From NCBI GenBank assembly GCA_002477595.1, contig DLQN01000114.1, forward strand, positions 25,870 through 49,886: a stretch of DNA of 24,017 bases, read 5' to 3'. Source of the stretch: Roseivirga sp. UBA7431 (GTDB lineage Bacteria > Bacteroidota > Bacteroidia > Cytophagales > Cyclobacteriaceae). The position numbers were made by a program, and so were the translations under genes. Shown piece after piece: positions 7,512 to 15,355 of the stretch. Below the pieces are notes generated by a model. It saw only the letters and a program-made list of their open reading frames with translations, ran no database searches and was not told the origin of the DNA. The number at the start of each line of letters is the position of its first letter. Within the stretch, counting starts at the first letter, position 1.

Positions 7512-7918
7512 ACTGTTTCGGACATGGTAATGATTATATCAAACTCTTCTCTTGTGACGGGTTGAACGGATAATCTAGAATTCTTTACCAATACCATATC
7601 GGCTAAACTAGTCATCGCTTTGATCTCTTCAAGTGTGACGGATTTTTTAAGCTTTTGCTTAGGCACAAAATCCACCACTACCCATCGGTCATCGTCAGTC
7701 GTTGGATCTGGATAGAACTCCCTTACACATTCTGCAATACCTATAACACATTTTTCATTGACACTATGATAAAAAAAAGCCAGATCTCCCAGTTTCATCG
7801 CCTTCAAATTATTTCGAGCCTGATAGTTCCGCACACCATCCCAGTGATCTTTACCAAGCTTCACTAAATCGTCCCACGAATAAGTATTTGGTTCAGATTT
7901 AATTAGCCAGTAGTTCAT
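7508..7918 (-). CDS. EVE domain (PUA-like) protein
   Basis: A 136-residue stand-alone EVE domain. Characteristic features are the opening MNYWLIKSEPNTYSWDDL, the WDGVRNYQARNNL segment and GDLAFFYHSV, followed by GIAECVREFYPDPT and WVVVDFVP. This pattern matches the family of human THYN1 and bacterial YpsA-like EVE proteins. EVE domains have a PUA-like fold that binds modified bases such as 5-methylcytosine derivatives in DNA, or modified RNA. The cellular role of the stand-alone bacterial version is not settled. It is the first gene of the unit that continues into the secreted unknown protein, with a 4-nt overlap. No methyltransferase or restriction gene is nearby. Confidence 0.9.
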   Translation of the reverse strand: MNYWLIKSEPNTYSWDDLVKLGKDHWDGVRNYQARNNLKAMKLGDLAFFYHSVNEKCVIGIAECVREFYPDPTTDDDRWVVVDFVPKQKLKKSVTLEEIKAMTSLADMVLVKNSRLSVQPVTREEFDIIITMSETV

Positions 7919-7931
7919 AAAGACTTATTTT

Positions 7932-7939
7932 TAACTTTG
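7932..7939 (+). promoter_or_regulatory. Candidate -7 promoter element of the PolX gene
   Basis: TAACTTTG matches TAnnTTTG on the plus strand in the 95-nt divergent gap between the EVE gene and the PolX gene. It implies a leader of about 65-70 nt before the TTG start. No clear -33 box is seen, and no matching element faces the EVE gene. Confidence 0.35.
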
Positions 7940-8013
7940 ATTCCTTGAATTTAAGAAAACAAGCAGGGTAAAGAAAGCTATCAAATTCACATCTCAAAAC
8001 AAATCGTCAAAAC

Positions 8014-9726
8014 TTGGACAGCGCTACAATAATTAAACAACTGAAACTGCAGGCTGCACTTATGGAGCTGCACGATGAAAACAGTTTTAAAATCCGCGGC
8101 TATCAGAACGCAGTATTCAATTTGGATAAAAGTGACGTTGATTTGATGACGCTCAGTTTGAAAGAACTAGAAGGATTAGATGGTATTGGTAAAGGCATTG
8201 CAACCACAATTTTCCAGATCGCTACCAACGGTATTTCTGAAGCAATGCAACAATACCTTGATAGCACTCCAGAGGGCATTATTGAATTGTTGGACATCAA
8301 AGGAATTGGTCCAAAGAAAATAAAAGTTCTCTGGAAAGAATTAGGTATCGAAAGTGGTCACGAACTAAAAGAAGCTGCGAATTCCGGCCTTGTTGCTAAG
8401 CTCAAGGGTTTTGGAGACAAAACACAACTCGCGATTATACAAGCACTTGAATTCAAAGAAGCTAACGCAAATAAACTCCATTATGCCGAAGCCGAAGTTC
8501 TAACTACCGAGATCCTGGAAGTCCTAACTGGAGTTTCAGGGATTCAAGAAATAAGCCCGATTGGCGAACTTAGAAGAAAATTAGAAATCATTGACAAAAT
8601 TGAGTTATTGATTGCCTGTGACCACTTTGACAAACTTGAAGAGGCGATCAATGACCTTACCGATTTTGAACAAGACTTGAAGAATAGTGGCCCGAAGACT
8701 TGGAAAGGCAGCTACAAAGTGCTCCTGATCCCTTGTGAATTTACCTTTACCAAGCCTGACACTTTCGTAAATGACCTCTTCCTTAGAACTGGAAGCTCAT
8801 TACACCTATCTATTCCTGTAGTGGACAAGGAGACACTCAGAACTTTGGCGAATACTAGAAGCTACACTTCAGAAAAGGAAATCTACTTAGCTGCAGGCAT
8901 GGATTATATTGAGCCAGAACTGCGCGAAGGCATGTTTGAAATTCAGGCGGCAAAAAACCATAACCTACCGAAATTGGTAGAAATGGAGGACCTGAAAGGC
9001 ATCCTTCACAATCACTCGACTTATAGTGATGGCAAGCACACGCTAGAGCAAATGGCCACCTACTGTAAAGAGTTGGGCTACGAATACCTAGGCATTTGCG
9101 ATCATAGTAAATCTGCTTTCTATGCAAACGGATTGGATGAAAATCGTGTCAAAGATCAGCATGAAGAAATCGAAAGGCTAAACGAAAAGCTTGCACCATT
9201 TAAAGTTTTTAAAGGAATAGAATCCGACATCCTTTATGACGGTCAGCTTGACTATGCCGATGACGTGCTCGCGAGCTTTGATTTTATCGTAGCTTCCGTT
9301 CATTCTGTGCTAAAGATGAACAAGCAAAAAGCAACGCAAAGACTTTTAACTGCCATAGAGAACCCGTTTACAACGATTCTCGGTCACCCAACTGGTCGAC
9401 TATTGTTGCGCAGAGAAGGTTATCCGATTGATCATAAAGCGGTAATAGATCATTGCGCTAAGCATAATGTGGTGATTGAGATTAATGCCAATCCATGGAG
9501 GTTAGATTTAGACTGGCGATGGGTAAACTATGCGATTGAAAAAGGAGTTATGCTTTCAATAAATCCTGATGCACATCAAATGAGTGGCTATCATCATATG
9601 AAGTTTGGTTTATTGGTTGGTCGTAAAGGTGGACTCACCAAGGAAATGACATACAATGCCCTTACAATGGAAGAGATCTCAGCACAGTTCGACATCAAAA
9701 AGGAACAAGTAAAAGCGAATGCCTAA
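8014..9726 (+). CDS. polX: PolX-family protein: HhH, degenerate polymerase domain, intact PHP nuclease
   Basis: A 570-residue protein with the bacterial PolX layout: N-terminal 8-kDa-like domain with helix-hairpin-helix motifs (LEGLDGIGKGIA, about 52-63; LLDIKGIGPKKI, 92-103), a family X nucleotidyltransferase core (about 160-310) and a C-terminal PHP domain (about 328-560). The PHP metal ligands all appear present: H332, H334, D339, H364, E403, H430, H458, D519 and H521, so 3'-5' exonuclease or AP-endonuclease activity is expected. The polymerase site is not intact: the aligned DxD is K195-I-E197 and the third Asp is E242. The start must be TTG 8014; an in-frame stop at 7969 is followed by no ATG, and the next Met (residue 17) would cut into the first helix. 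It overlaps the GT9 gene by 8 nt. Confidence 0.9.
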   Translation: MDSATIIKQLKLQAALMELHDENSFKIRGYQNAVFNLDKSDVDLMTLSLKELEGLDGIGKGIATTIFQIATNGISEAMQQYLDSTPEGIIELLDIKGIGPKKIKVLWKELGIESGHELKEAANSGLVAKLKGFGDKTQLAIIQALEFKEANANKLHYAEAEVLTTEILEVLTGVSGIQEISPIGELRRKLEIIDKIELLIACDHFDKLEEAINDLTDFEQDLKNSGPKTWKGSYKVLLIPCEFTFTKPDTFVNDLFLRTGSSLHLSIPVVDKETLRTLANTRSYTSEKEIYLAAGMDYIEPELREGMFEIQAAKNHNLPKLVEMEDLKGILHNHSTYSDGKHTLEQMATYCKELGYEYLGICDHSKSAFYANGLDENRVKDQHEEIERLNEKLAPFKVFKGIESDILYDGQLDYADDVLASFDFIVASVHSVLKMNKQKATQRLLTAIENPFTTILGHPTGRLLLRREGYPIDHKAVIDHCAKHNVVIEINANPWRLDLDWRWVNYAIEKGVMLSINPDAHQMSGYHHMKFGLLVGRKGGLTKEMTYNALTMEEISAQFDIKKEQVKANA

Positions 9727-10732
9727 GAAAATTCTCATCATACGTTTTTCATCCATCGGAGACTTAGTACTCACTACTCCAGTAATTCGGGTGATCAAAA
9801 CTCAGCTGGAAGATGCCGAAGTACACTTTTGTACTAAGAAACAATATCACAGCATTCTAGAAGCCAACCCTTACATTGACAAGTTCCATTTTCTAACTGA
9901 TGATCTTAATGAACTGGCAAAAAGCTTAAAAGAAGAGCAGTTTGACTTTGTCGTTGACCTACACAATAACCTTAGAACTCGTTTACTAAAAAGTAAGCTA
10001 AAGAAGCCATCAGGCACTTTTCCTAAGTTGAATTGGGAGAAATGGTTAGTGGTAAACCTCAAGGTCAACAAGCTCCCTAATATTCATATAGTAGACCGCT
10101 ATATGGAAGCAGCTAAATCTTTGGGTGTAAAACCAGATACCCTCGGCTTAGATTATTTCATTCCAGAAAAAGACCAAATTGAAGATGACTGGCTACCAAA
10201 AACACATCGAGGAGATTTTGTGGCCTTTGCCATAGGTGGCCAGTACGCAACCAAGAAACTACCGCTAGGTCGCATGATTGAGCTTTGCGATAAAATCAAC
10301 AAGCCGATCGTAATTTTAGGAGGAAAAGAGGACGCTGAGAATGGGGCGAAAATCGAAGCTTTCTTTGACAGAGGAAATGAATCTTCTGATCAAAAAGAGT
10401 CTTTGGATGCATTAGGCAAAAAGGCAGAAATATATAATGCGTGTGGAAAGTTCAGCATCAACCAATCCGCCTCCATCATTAAGAAAGCCTCTTATGTATT
10501 TACGCATGATACCGGCATGATGCATATTGCTGCTGCTATGAAGAAGAATATTTTCTCTATCTGGGGGAATACTATTCCAGAGTTCGGCATGTATCCTTAT
10601 CAAACCAAATTCACTCTGCTGGAAAATAAAAAACTAAGCTGTAGACCTTGCTCTAAGATTGGTTATGACAAGTGCCCGAAAGGCCACTTTAAGTGTATGA
10701 ATGACATCATCTTTGACTTTTGGCTACCATGA
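9719..10732 (+). CDS. Glycosyltransferase family 9 (ADP-heptose:LPS heptosyltransferase-like)
   Basis: A 337-residue GT9 enzyme, GT-B fold, that would add heptose or a related sugar to the lipopolysaccharide core on the cytoplasmic face of the inner membrane. The N-terminal motif KILIIRFSSIGDLVLTTPVI is typical. The second Rossmann half has FAIGGQYATKKLP, and the nucleotide-sugar site is VFTHDTGMMHIAAA, with the conserved D-x-G-x-x-H. The C-terminus carries a cysteine cluster, SCRPCSKIGYDKCPKGHFKC, common in this family. The ATG overlaps the PolX gene by 8 nt and the stop overlaps the next gene by 4 nt. The exact donor and acceptor cannot be read from sequence. Confidence 0.9.
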   Translation: MPKKILIIRFSSIGDLVLTTPVIRVIKTQLEDAEVHFCTKKQYHSILEANPYIDKFHFLTDDLNELAKSLKEEQFDFVVDLHNNLRTRLLKSKLKKPSGTFPKLNWEKWLVVNLKVNKLPNIHIVDRYMEAAKSLGVKPDTLGLDYFIPEKDQIEDDWLPKTHRGDFVAFAIGGQYATKKLPLGRMIELCDKINKPIVILGGKEDAENGAKIEAFFDRGNESSDQKESLDALGKKAEIYNACGKFSINQSASIIKKASYVFTHDTGMMHIAAAMKKNIFSIWGNTIPEFGMYPYQTKFTLLENKKLSCRPCSKIGYDKCPKGHFKCMNDIIFDFWLP

Positions 10733-10998
10733 GTAATAAGCGACTACAACTCATTTCATTGATTCTTCTGGTGCTATCAGTACTAACAGAGCTTAGTGAT
10801 AATCAAGGCTGGATTAACTACAGCAACCCAGAATTAGCCTTTGGGCTTTCCTTAGGCTTTGTACTCTTCTCATTGTCTTTTAGTGTGAAAATTATTCGTC
10901 AAATGGGTATCCCAAAAAAGGAAAAGAAACAAAGTCAACTGCTGACTTTAATCACTGCAGTTTATGCCTTTTTGGTATTTGGGATTGAACTGATTTAG
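10729..10998 (+). CDS. Small membrane protein, 89 aa, three TM segments
   Basis: No family recognised. The start is ATG 10729, which overlaps the GT9 stop (ATGA); a TTG at 10720 is in frame but less likely. Hydrophobic segments lie at about residues 8-20, 36-56 and 70-88, with a lysine-rich cytoplasmic loop (GIPKKEKKQ) between the second and third. The tight overlap suggests expression with the glycosyltransferase, perhaps an envelope-related role. It is followed by 58 nt of convergent spacer before the argH stop, where I see no strong terminator. Confidence 0.65.
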   Translation: MSNKRLQLISLILLVLSVLTELSDNQGWINYSNPELAFGLSLGFVLFSLSFSVKIIRQMGIPKKEKKQSQLLTLITAVYAFLVFGIELI

Positions 10999-11056
10999 TC
11001 TTTCTTTTCCTGCATCGACATTCCCTATGTGAAGATATCATCTAGATATAAGGGCT

Positions 11057-12388
11057 TTAAGCAAGTAGTTCCCCTATGCTCATTTCCCAACTAATGAATT
11101 GAAAGCTATTTACAACGGCATCCATTTGATCCTTAATTGCCTTATTGCCAAGGTTTCCAATACTTCCCTCGTGGCTGTGGCTTACTTTTTTAACAGGATC
11201 AAAATCACCCTTTTCAATAGCCATTCCTATCTGCTTATATGCATCCCTAAAAGGCACTCCGCTTAATACAAGTTTGTTAGTTTCTTCTACGCTAAATAAG
11301 TATTTGTACTTATCCTTTTCTATCAGTTCCTCATTGATGACTACTTTCTTAAGCATGAAATCACACATGAATAGACAGTCTTTCAAATCCTGAATGGCTG
11401 GAAAAAGCACCTCTTTAATCAACTGCATTTCACGGTGATAACCAACAGGTAAATTCGCTGTCATCAACGCAATATCATTAGGTAAAGCTTGTATACGATT
11501 GCACTTACCACGCATCAGTTCGAAGACATCTGGGTTCTTTTTATGAGGCATAATGCTCGACCCCGTTGTTAGCTCATCTGGAAAGGATATAAAACCAAAA
11601 TCTTGACCCATATAAAGGCAAACATCCATAGCAAACTTGCTTAAAGTCGCAGCAATCCCTGACATGCCCATGGCCATAGATTTTTCAGCTTTCCCGCGTC
11701 CCATCATGGCATAAACGACATTGTAATTCAGGTCTTCAAAGCCAAGTAGCTCGGTAGTCATTTTACGATTTAATGGAAATGATGAGCCAAACCCAGCACC
11801 CGAACCAAGTGGGTTCTTATTGACTGTTTTATACGCTGCATGGAGCATATGTAAATCATCAATCAAGCTTTCTGCATAAGCACCAAACCAAAGCCCAAAA
11901 GAAGACGGCATGGCCACTTGCATGTGCGTATAGCCTGGCATTAAGACATCTTTATACTGATCGCTTAATTGAATTAGACGATCAAAAAGCACGGAAGTAC
12001 CTTCGGTAATTTCCTTAATTTCTTGTCGTAGAAAAAGTTTTAAATCGACTAAAACCTGATCGTTACGTGAGCGTCCAGAATGGATCTTCTTTCCTACATC
12101 ACCCAATCTTTCAGTCAAGAGTAACTCTACTTGAGAATGAATATCTTCAACGCCCTCCTGAATTTGAAACTCCCCTGATAGAATGTCTTTGTAGATGGAT
12201 TTCAATTCTCTGTGAATCTCAGACTTTTCCTCTTGCGTAAGCAGATCAATGCTCGCCAACATTTCCGTATGCGCAAGCGACCCCAATACATCATATGGAG
12301 CCAGCTGAATATCAAATTCCAAATCTCGTCCTACGGTATAGCGTTCGACTATTTCAGATACTTTTGTTTCCTTCTCCCAGAGTTTCAT
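11057..12388 (-). CDS. argH: Argininosuccinate lyase
   Basis: A 443-residue member of the fumarase/aspartase superfamily, splitting argininosuccinate into arginine and fumarate, the last step of arginine synthesis. The superfamily signature GSSIMPHKKNPDVFELMRGK is at 276-295, with the catalytic serine in its GSS. HSGRSRNDQ (103-111) and GYTHMQ (152-157) are further active-site segments. The length is slightly under the usual 455-465. It is the last gene of the arginine operon, separated from argE by a 67-nt gap that is almost wholly a palindromic repeat element, unlike the overlapping upstream genes. Confidence 0.96.
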   Translation of the reverse strand: MKLWEKETKVSEIVERYTVGRDLEFDIQLAPYDVLGSLAHTEMLASIDLLTQEEKSEIHRELKSIYKDILSGEFQIQEGVEDIHSQVELLLTERLGDVGKKIHSGRSRNDQVLVDLKLFLRQEIKEITEGTSVLFDRLIQLSDQYKDVLMPGYTHMQVAMPSSFGLWFGAYAESLIDDLHMLHAAYKTVNKNPLGSGAGFGSSFPLNRKMTTELLGFEDLNYNVVYAMMGRGKAEKSMAMGMSGIAATLSKFAMDVCLYMGQDFGFISFPDELTTGSSIMPHKKNPDVFELMRGKCNRIQALPNDIALMTANLPVGYHREMQLIKEVLFPAIQDLKDCLFMCDFMLKKVVINEELIEKDKYKYLFSVEETNKLVLSGVPFRDAYKQIGMAIEKGDFDPVKKVSHSHEGSIGNLGNKAIKDQMDAVVNSFQFISWEMSIGELLA

Positions 12389-12401
12389 GTTTTATCTTTA
12401 T

Positions 12402-12476
12402 GTCATTGCGAGTGCAACGCGGCAATCCCCCAGTTGTGCTGGACGATTCTTTCGGTCATACTTCTCTCGCAAGGAC
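12402..12476. repeat. GTCATTGCGAG-type palindromic repeat element (REP/MITE-like)
   Basis: A 75-bp element bounded by near-perfect inverted ends, GTCATTGCGAG (12402-12412) and CTCGCAAGGAC (12466-12476), with one mismatch in 11. The same end sequence bounds the element at 19306-19410. The element overlaps the 3' end of argE and supplies its last six codons and its stop. Such GTCATTGCGAG elements are familiar as dispersed intergenic repeats in many bacterial genomes. There is no transposase here. Confidence 0.75.
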
Positions 12477-13523
12477 GGTGCTTAATAGTTTAATATACAA
12501 TCCTATCCCTTCCTCAATCTCGTTAACATAGATAAATTCATCGGCCGTATGCGATCTTGCAGAGTCTCCAGGGCCTATTTTCAAGGTTGGAAAAGGCATA
12601 AGCGCTTGGTCCGAAAGTGTTGGTGAGCCATAAGTTTTTCTTCCCAAACTGGAACCCGCTTTCACAATTGGATGATTTATGTCAATACCAGATGGGTTAA
12701 GTCTCGTGGATCGAGGCGTAACTTCTGAGCTCACATTTGCTTTGATGATGTCTAAAGTCTCTTGATTCGAATAAGCATCTGTCGTCCGAACGTCAACCAC
12801 AAATCGGCATTCATCAGGAACTACATTGTGCTGGCTGCCTGCATCAATCATAGTTACACTCATTTTAACTGGGCCCAGCATTTCAGAGACCTTTGGAAAC
12901 TGATAGTTCTTAAACCATTCGATATCCTTGATCGCTTTATAAATGGCATTATCGCCTTCCTCTCGCGCAGCATGACCGGATTGGCCTTTGGCCAAACAGT
13001 CTAGCACCATCAATCCCTTTTCTGCAATGGCCATGTCCATGAGGGTTGGCTCTCCTACTATTCCGAAGTCAATAGCTGGTAGTACTTTCAAAAGACTTTC
13101 AATTCCATCTTTACCAGAAATTTCCTCCTCAGCTGTTGCAGCCAAAATTAAATTGTATTGAAGTCCTTCTTGGCTGTGAAAGTGTAGAAAAGTAGTGATC
13201 AAGGACACTAAGCAGCCACCTGCATCATTACTCCCGAGCCCATAGAGTATTCTGTCCTTTTCAATGGCTGCAAATGGATCGTTGGTATAGCCCGCATTGG
13301 GTTTTACTGTATCGTGATGTGAGTTTAAGAGAATGGTAGGTTTTGAATCATCGAAATGAAGATTCTTTGCCCAGACATTATTACCCATGCGGTGAGTAGC
13401 AACTCCGTTTTCATTAAAGAACTTCTCAAGAATGGCAGCTGATGCATCCTCTTCTCTACTCAAAGAAGGTGTTTCAATCAGTTGCTTTAAAAGCGATATG
13501 GCTTGACTTGAATAATCCGTCAT
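12456..13523 (-). CDS. argE: M20 deacylase: N-acyl-citrulline/ornithine deacetylase
   Basis: A 355-residue M20-family di-zinc amidohydrolase. Metal and catalytic residues are visible: SHHDTV (H69, D71), GSNDAGG (D100), ATAEEE (E132 and E133) and GEPT (E158), with the late metal histidine in SARSHTADE. In this operon, where ArgF' carbamoylates an N-acylated ornithine, the expected reaction is deacylation of N-acylcitrulline to citrulline, as known for AOTCase/SOTCase organisms. A LysK/DapE-like specificity is possible by sequence but less likely by context. It overlaps argB by 4 nt. Its final six codons (VLAREV) and stop lie inside a repeat element, so the native C-terminus was probably changed by an insertion. 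Confidence 0.88.
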   Translation of the reverse strand: MTDYSSQAISLLKQLIETPSLSREEDASAAILEKFFNENGVATHRMGNNVWAKNLHFDDSKPTILLNSHHDTVKPNAGYTNDPFAAIEKDRILYGLGSNDAGGCLVSLITTFLHFHSQEGLQYNLILAATAEEEISGKDGIESLLKVLPAIDFGIVGEPTLMDMAIAEKGLMVLDCLAKGQSGHAAREEGDNAIYKAIKDIEWFKNYQFPKVSEMLGPVKMSVTMIDAGSQHNVVPDECRFVVDVRTTDAYSNQETLDIIKANVSSEVTPRSTRLNPSGIDINHPIVKAGSSLGRKTYGSPTLSDQALMPFPTLKIGPGDSARSHTADEFIYVNEIEEGIGLYIKLLSTVLAREV

Positions 13524-14308
13524 AATTGAATTTTCGTTCCGATTCCTTTTCCTAAAGTAAGTTCTTTCACTTCACTAAAGTGGCCAACTATCACTTGTTC
13601 GATGCCTGACTTAAGTGCATCAAAAGCATTATCAAGTTTTGGAATCATTCCTTCAGTGATTGTTCCATCTCGTTGAAGTTGCTGGTAAGAACTGTGGTCG
13701 ATTTTGTCAATCACAATTCTATTCTCAAAATCACTTAAGACTCCCTTTTGCTCAAAACAGTAGACCAAACTCACCTTGTATTCTTTTGTCAATGCAGCAG
13801 CCAAGATACTGGCAATTGTGTCTGCATTAGTATTCAACAAGCCCCCTTTCCCATCGTGCGTCAAAGCACAAAAAACGGGCGTAAGACCTCCTTCAAGAAA
13901 CTCAATAAGTCGACTCGAGTCAACGTTTTCTGTGGTGATATCACCTGCAAAGCCATAGTCAATCGTCTTAATAGGTCGTTTTTTAGCAGAAAGCACATTA
14001 GCATCTGCCCCGGTAAGACCGATTGCATTTTCACCATCCGCTTGAAGCTGAGCAACAATCTTCTTATTAACCAAACCTCCATAGACCATAGTCACTAATT
14101 CTAAGGTTGCCTCATCGGTAATCCTTCTGCCTTCGACAAGTTGAGGTTCGATTCCTAATCGTTCACCAAAATCAGAAGCTATTTTTCCTCCTCCATGTAC
14201 TAGTATTTTTAAGCCATCAACAGTAGAAAAGTCATGAAGAAACTGTTTCAAAGCAGGCTTATTATCGATGACTTTGCCTCCAATTTTTATGATGGTTAGT
14301 TTCTTCAT
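13520..14308 (-). CDS. argB: N-acetylglutamate kinase
   Basis: A 262-residue amino-acid-kinase-fold enzyme that phosphorylates N-acylglutamate. ATP and substrate motifs are visible: IIKIGGKVI (K8, G10, G11), LVHGGGK (37-42), VEGRRITD (R62) and GLTGADANVL (97-106), plus LNTNADT later. It lacks the N-terminal helical extension found in arginine-inhibited kinases, and its length matches the arginine-insensitive E. coli type, so feedback inhibition here is unlikely. It overlaps both neighbours by 4 nt (ATGA at 14305-14308 with argF', and 13520-13523 with argE), indicating translational coupling. Confidence 0.94.
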   Translation of the reverse strand: MKKLTIIKIGGKVIDNKPALKQFLHDFSTVDGLKILVHGGGKIASDFGERLGIEPQLVEGRRITDEATLELVTMVYGGLVNKKIVAQLQADGENAIGLTGADANVLSAKKRPIKTIDYGFAGDITTENVDSSRLIEFLEGGLTPVFCALTHDGKGGLLNTNADTIASILAAALTKEYKVSLVYCFEQKGVLSDFENRIVIDKIDHSSYQQLQRDGTITEGMIPKLDNAFDALKSGIEQVIVGHFSEVKELTLGKGIGTKIQL

Positions 14309-15246
14309 TTTAGGAGCTCATTTAACACTGCCTGAGCAGCAAATACACGATTTTCAGCTTGCTCCAAATGAATGGCGTTGGGGCCATCTAAAACCTCATC
14401 CTTTATCACTAACCCTCTACGAACCGGTAGGCAATGCATCACTTTGGCATTATTCGTTAATGCGAGGTGTTCATTACTCATTGTCCAACTGGAGTCTTGA
14501 GATAACACTTGCCCATAGTCTTCATAGGAAGACCAGTTTTTGACATAAACAAAGTCAGCATCTTTCAGCGCTTCAACTTGGTCATGAAAAACAGGCAATT
14601 CTTTTCGAAATTCTAGAGACAAATCATAACCCACAGGATTAGTAATAGAAAGGTCTACATCCGCTACTTGCATCCACTCTAGAAAGGAGTTGGCAACTGC
14701 CTGTGGCAAAGCCTTTACATGTGGCGCCCATGTTAAAACCACCTTTGGCTTTCTATTTTCAGACCATTGTTCCTTAATCGTTACCAAGTCCGCCAAACTT
14801 TGCAATGGATGTCTTGTTGCACTTTCGAGACTGACAATTGGAATGCCTGCGTACTTCAAAAAAGCGTTTAAAAGGTCCTCAGCATAATCTAAGGCTCGGT
14901 CCTCTAAGCCTGGAAACGTTCTAATCCCAAGCACATCGAAGTATTTGCCCATAACGCCTGCAGCCTCACGTATATGTTCTGCCTTATTTCCATTCATGAC
15001 AACTCCGTCCTCGAACTCCAAAGCCCAGCCATCCTTTCCAATGTCCAATACAATCGCTTCAGCACCTAAATTCTGAGCTGCGATTTGAGCGCTCAATCGG
15101 GTTCTAAGGCTCGGGTTCAAAAACACTAAACCAACTTTTTTACCTGTAGCGATATTAGGCTGATGAGGGTTTTGCTTAAAAAGCAAAGCTTCTTGAACCA
15201 ACTGATCTAGATTATCTACGTCTGATATGGATGTAAAGTGTTTCAT
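14305..15246 (-). CDS. argF': N-acylornithine carbamoyltransferase (AOTCase/SOTCase type)
   Basis: A 313-residue transcarbamylase transferring the carbamoyl group to N-acetyl- or N-succinyl-ornithine. Carbamoyl-phosphate motifs are SLRTR (46-50), HPLQ in ATRHPLQSLADL, and HCLPVRR near the C-terminus. The segment DGWALEFEDGVVMNGNKAEH (72-91) matches the loop that distinguishes N-acylornithine enzymes from ordinary OTCase. The residue that sets acyl specificity (Glu92 in the Xanthomonas AOTCase, Pro90 in the Bacteroides fragilis SOTCase) aligns with Ala89. The acyl group is therefore not settled, though absence of Glu favours succinyl. It overlaps argB and is separated from argD by a repeat-filled gap. 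Confidence 0.9.
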   Translation of the reverse strand: MKHFTSISDVDNLDQLVQEALLFKQNPHQPNIATGKKVGLVFLNPSLRTRLSAQIAAQNLGAEAIVLDIGKDGWALEFEDGVVMNGNKAEHIREAAGVMGKYFDVLGIRTFPGLEDRALDYAEDLLNAFLKYAGIPIVSLESATRHPLQSLADLVTIKEQWSENRKPKVVLTWAPHVKALPQAVANSFLEWMQVADVDLSITNPVGYDLSLEFRKELPVFHDQVEALKDADFVYVKNWSSYEDYGQVLSQDSSWTMSNEHLALTNNAKVMHCLPVRRGLVIKDEVLDGPNAIHLEQAENRVFAAQAVLNELLK

Positions 15247-15260
15247 AATCGTTTTCTACT

Positions 15261-15347
15261 CCTCAGCCCTTCTGACAGCTCCCCTCCAATGTGGAGCAAT
15301 TAGTTTATTCTCCTCCTTTTAGGAGGAGTGCCCGAAGGGCGAGGTGG
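15261..15347. repeat. Palindrome-rich intergenic repeat between argF' and argD
   Basis: The 109-nt gap is mostly a compound of short hairpins: CTCCTCC/GGAGGAG around a TTTTA loop (15310-15328), GCCC-GAA-GGGC (15330-15340) and GCTCC/GGAGC (15278-15297). The outer ends CCTCAGCCCTTC (15261-15272) and GAAGGGCGAGGTGG (15334-15347) are near-inverted copies. Sequences of this kind recur between genes in many Bacteroidota genomes. It lies inside the operon and would be transcribed. Confidence 0.6.
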
Positions 15348-15355
15348 TCAGTCGG

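Noticed and set aside
12212..12531. Two overlapping plus-strand frames of 78-93 codons near argH/argE
   Set aside because: They run through the repeat element and antisense to argH; composition not protein-like.
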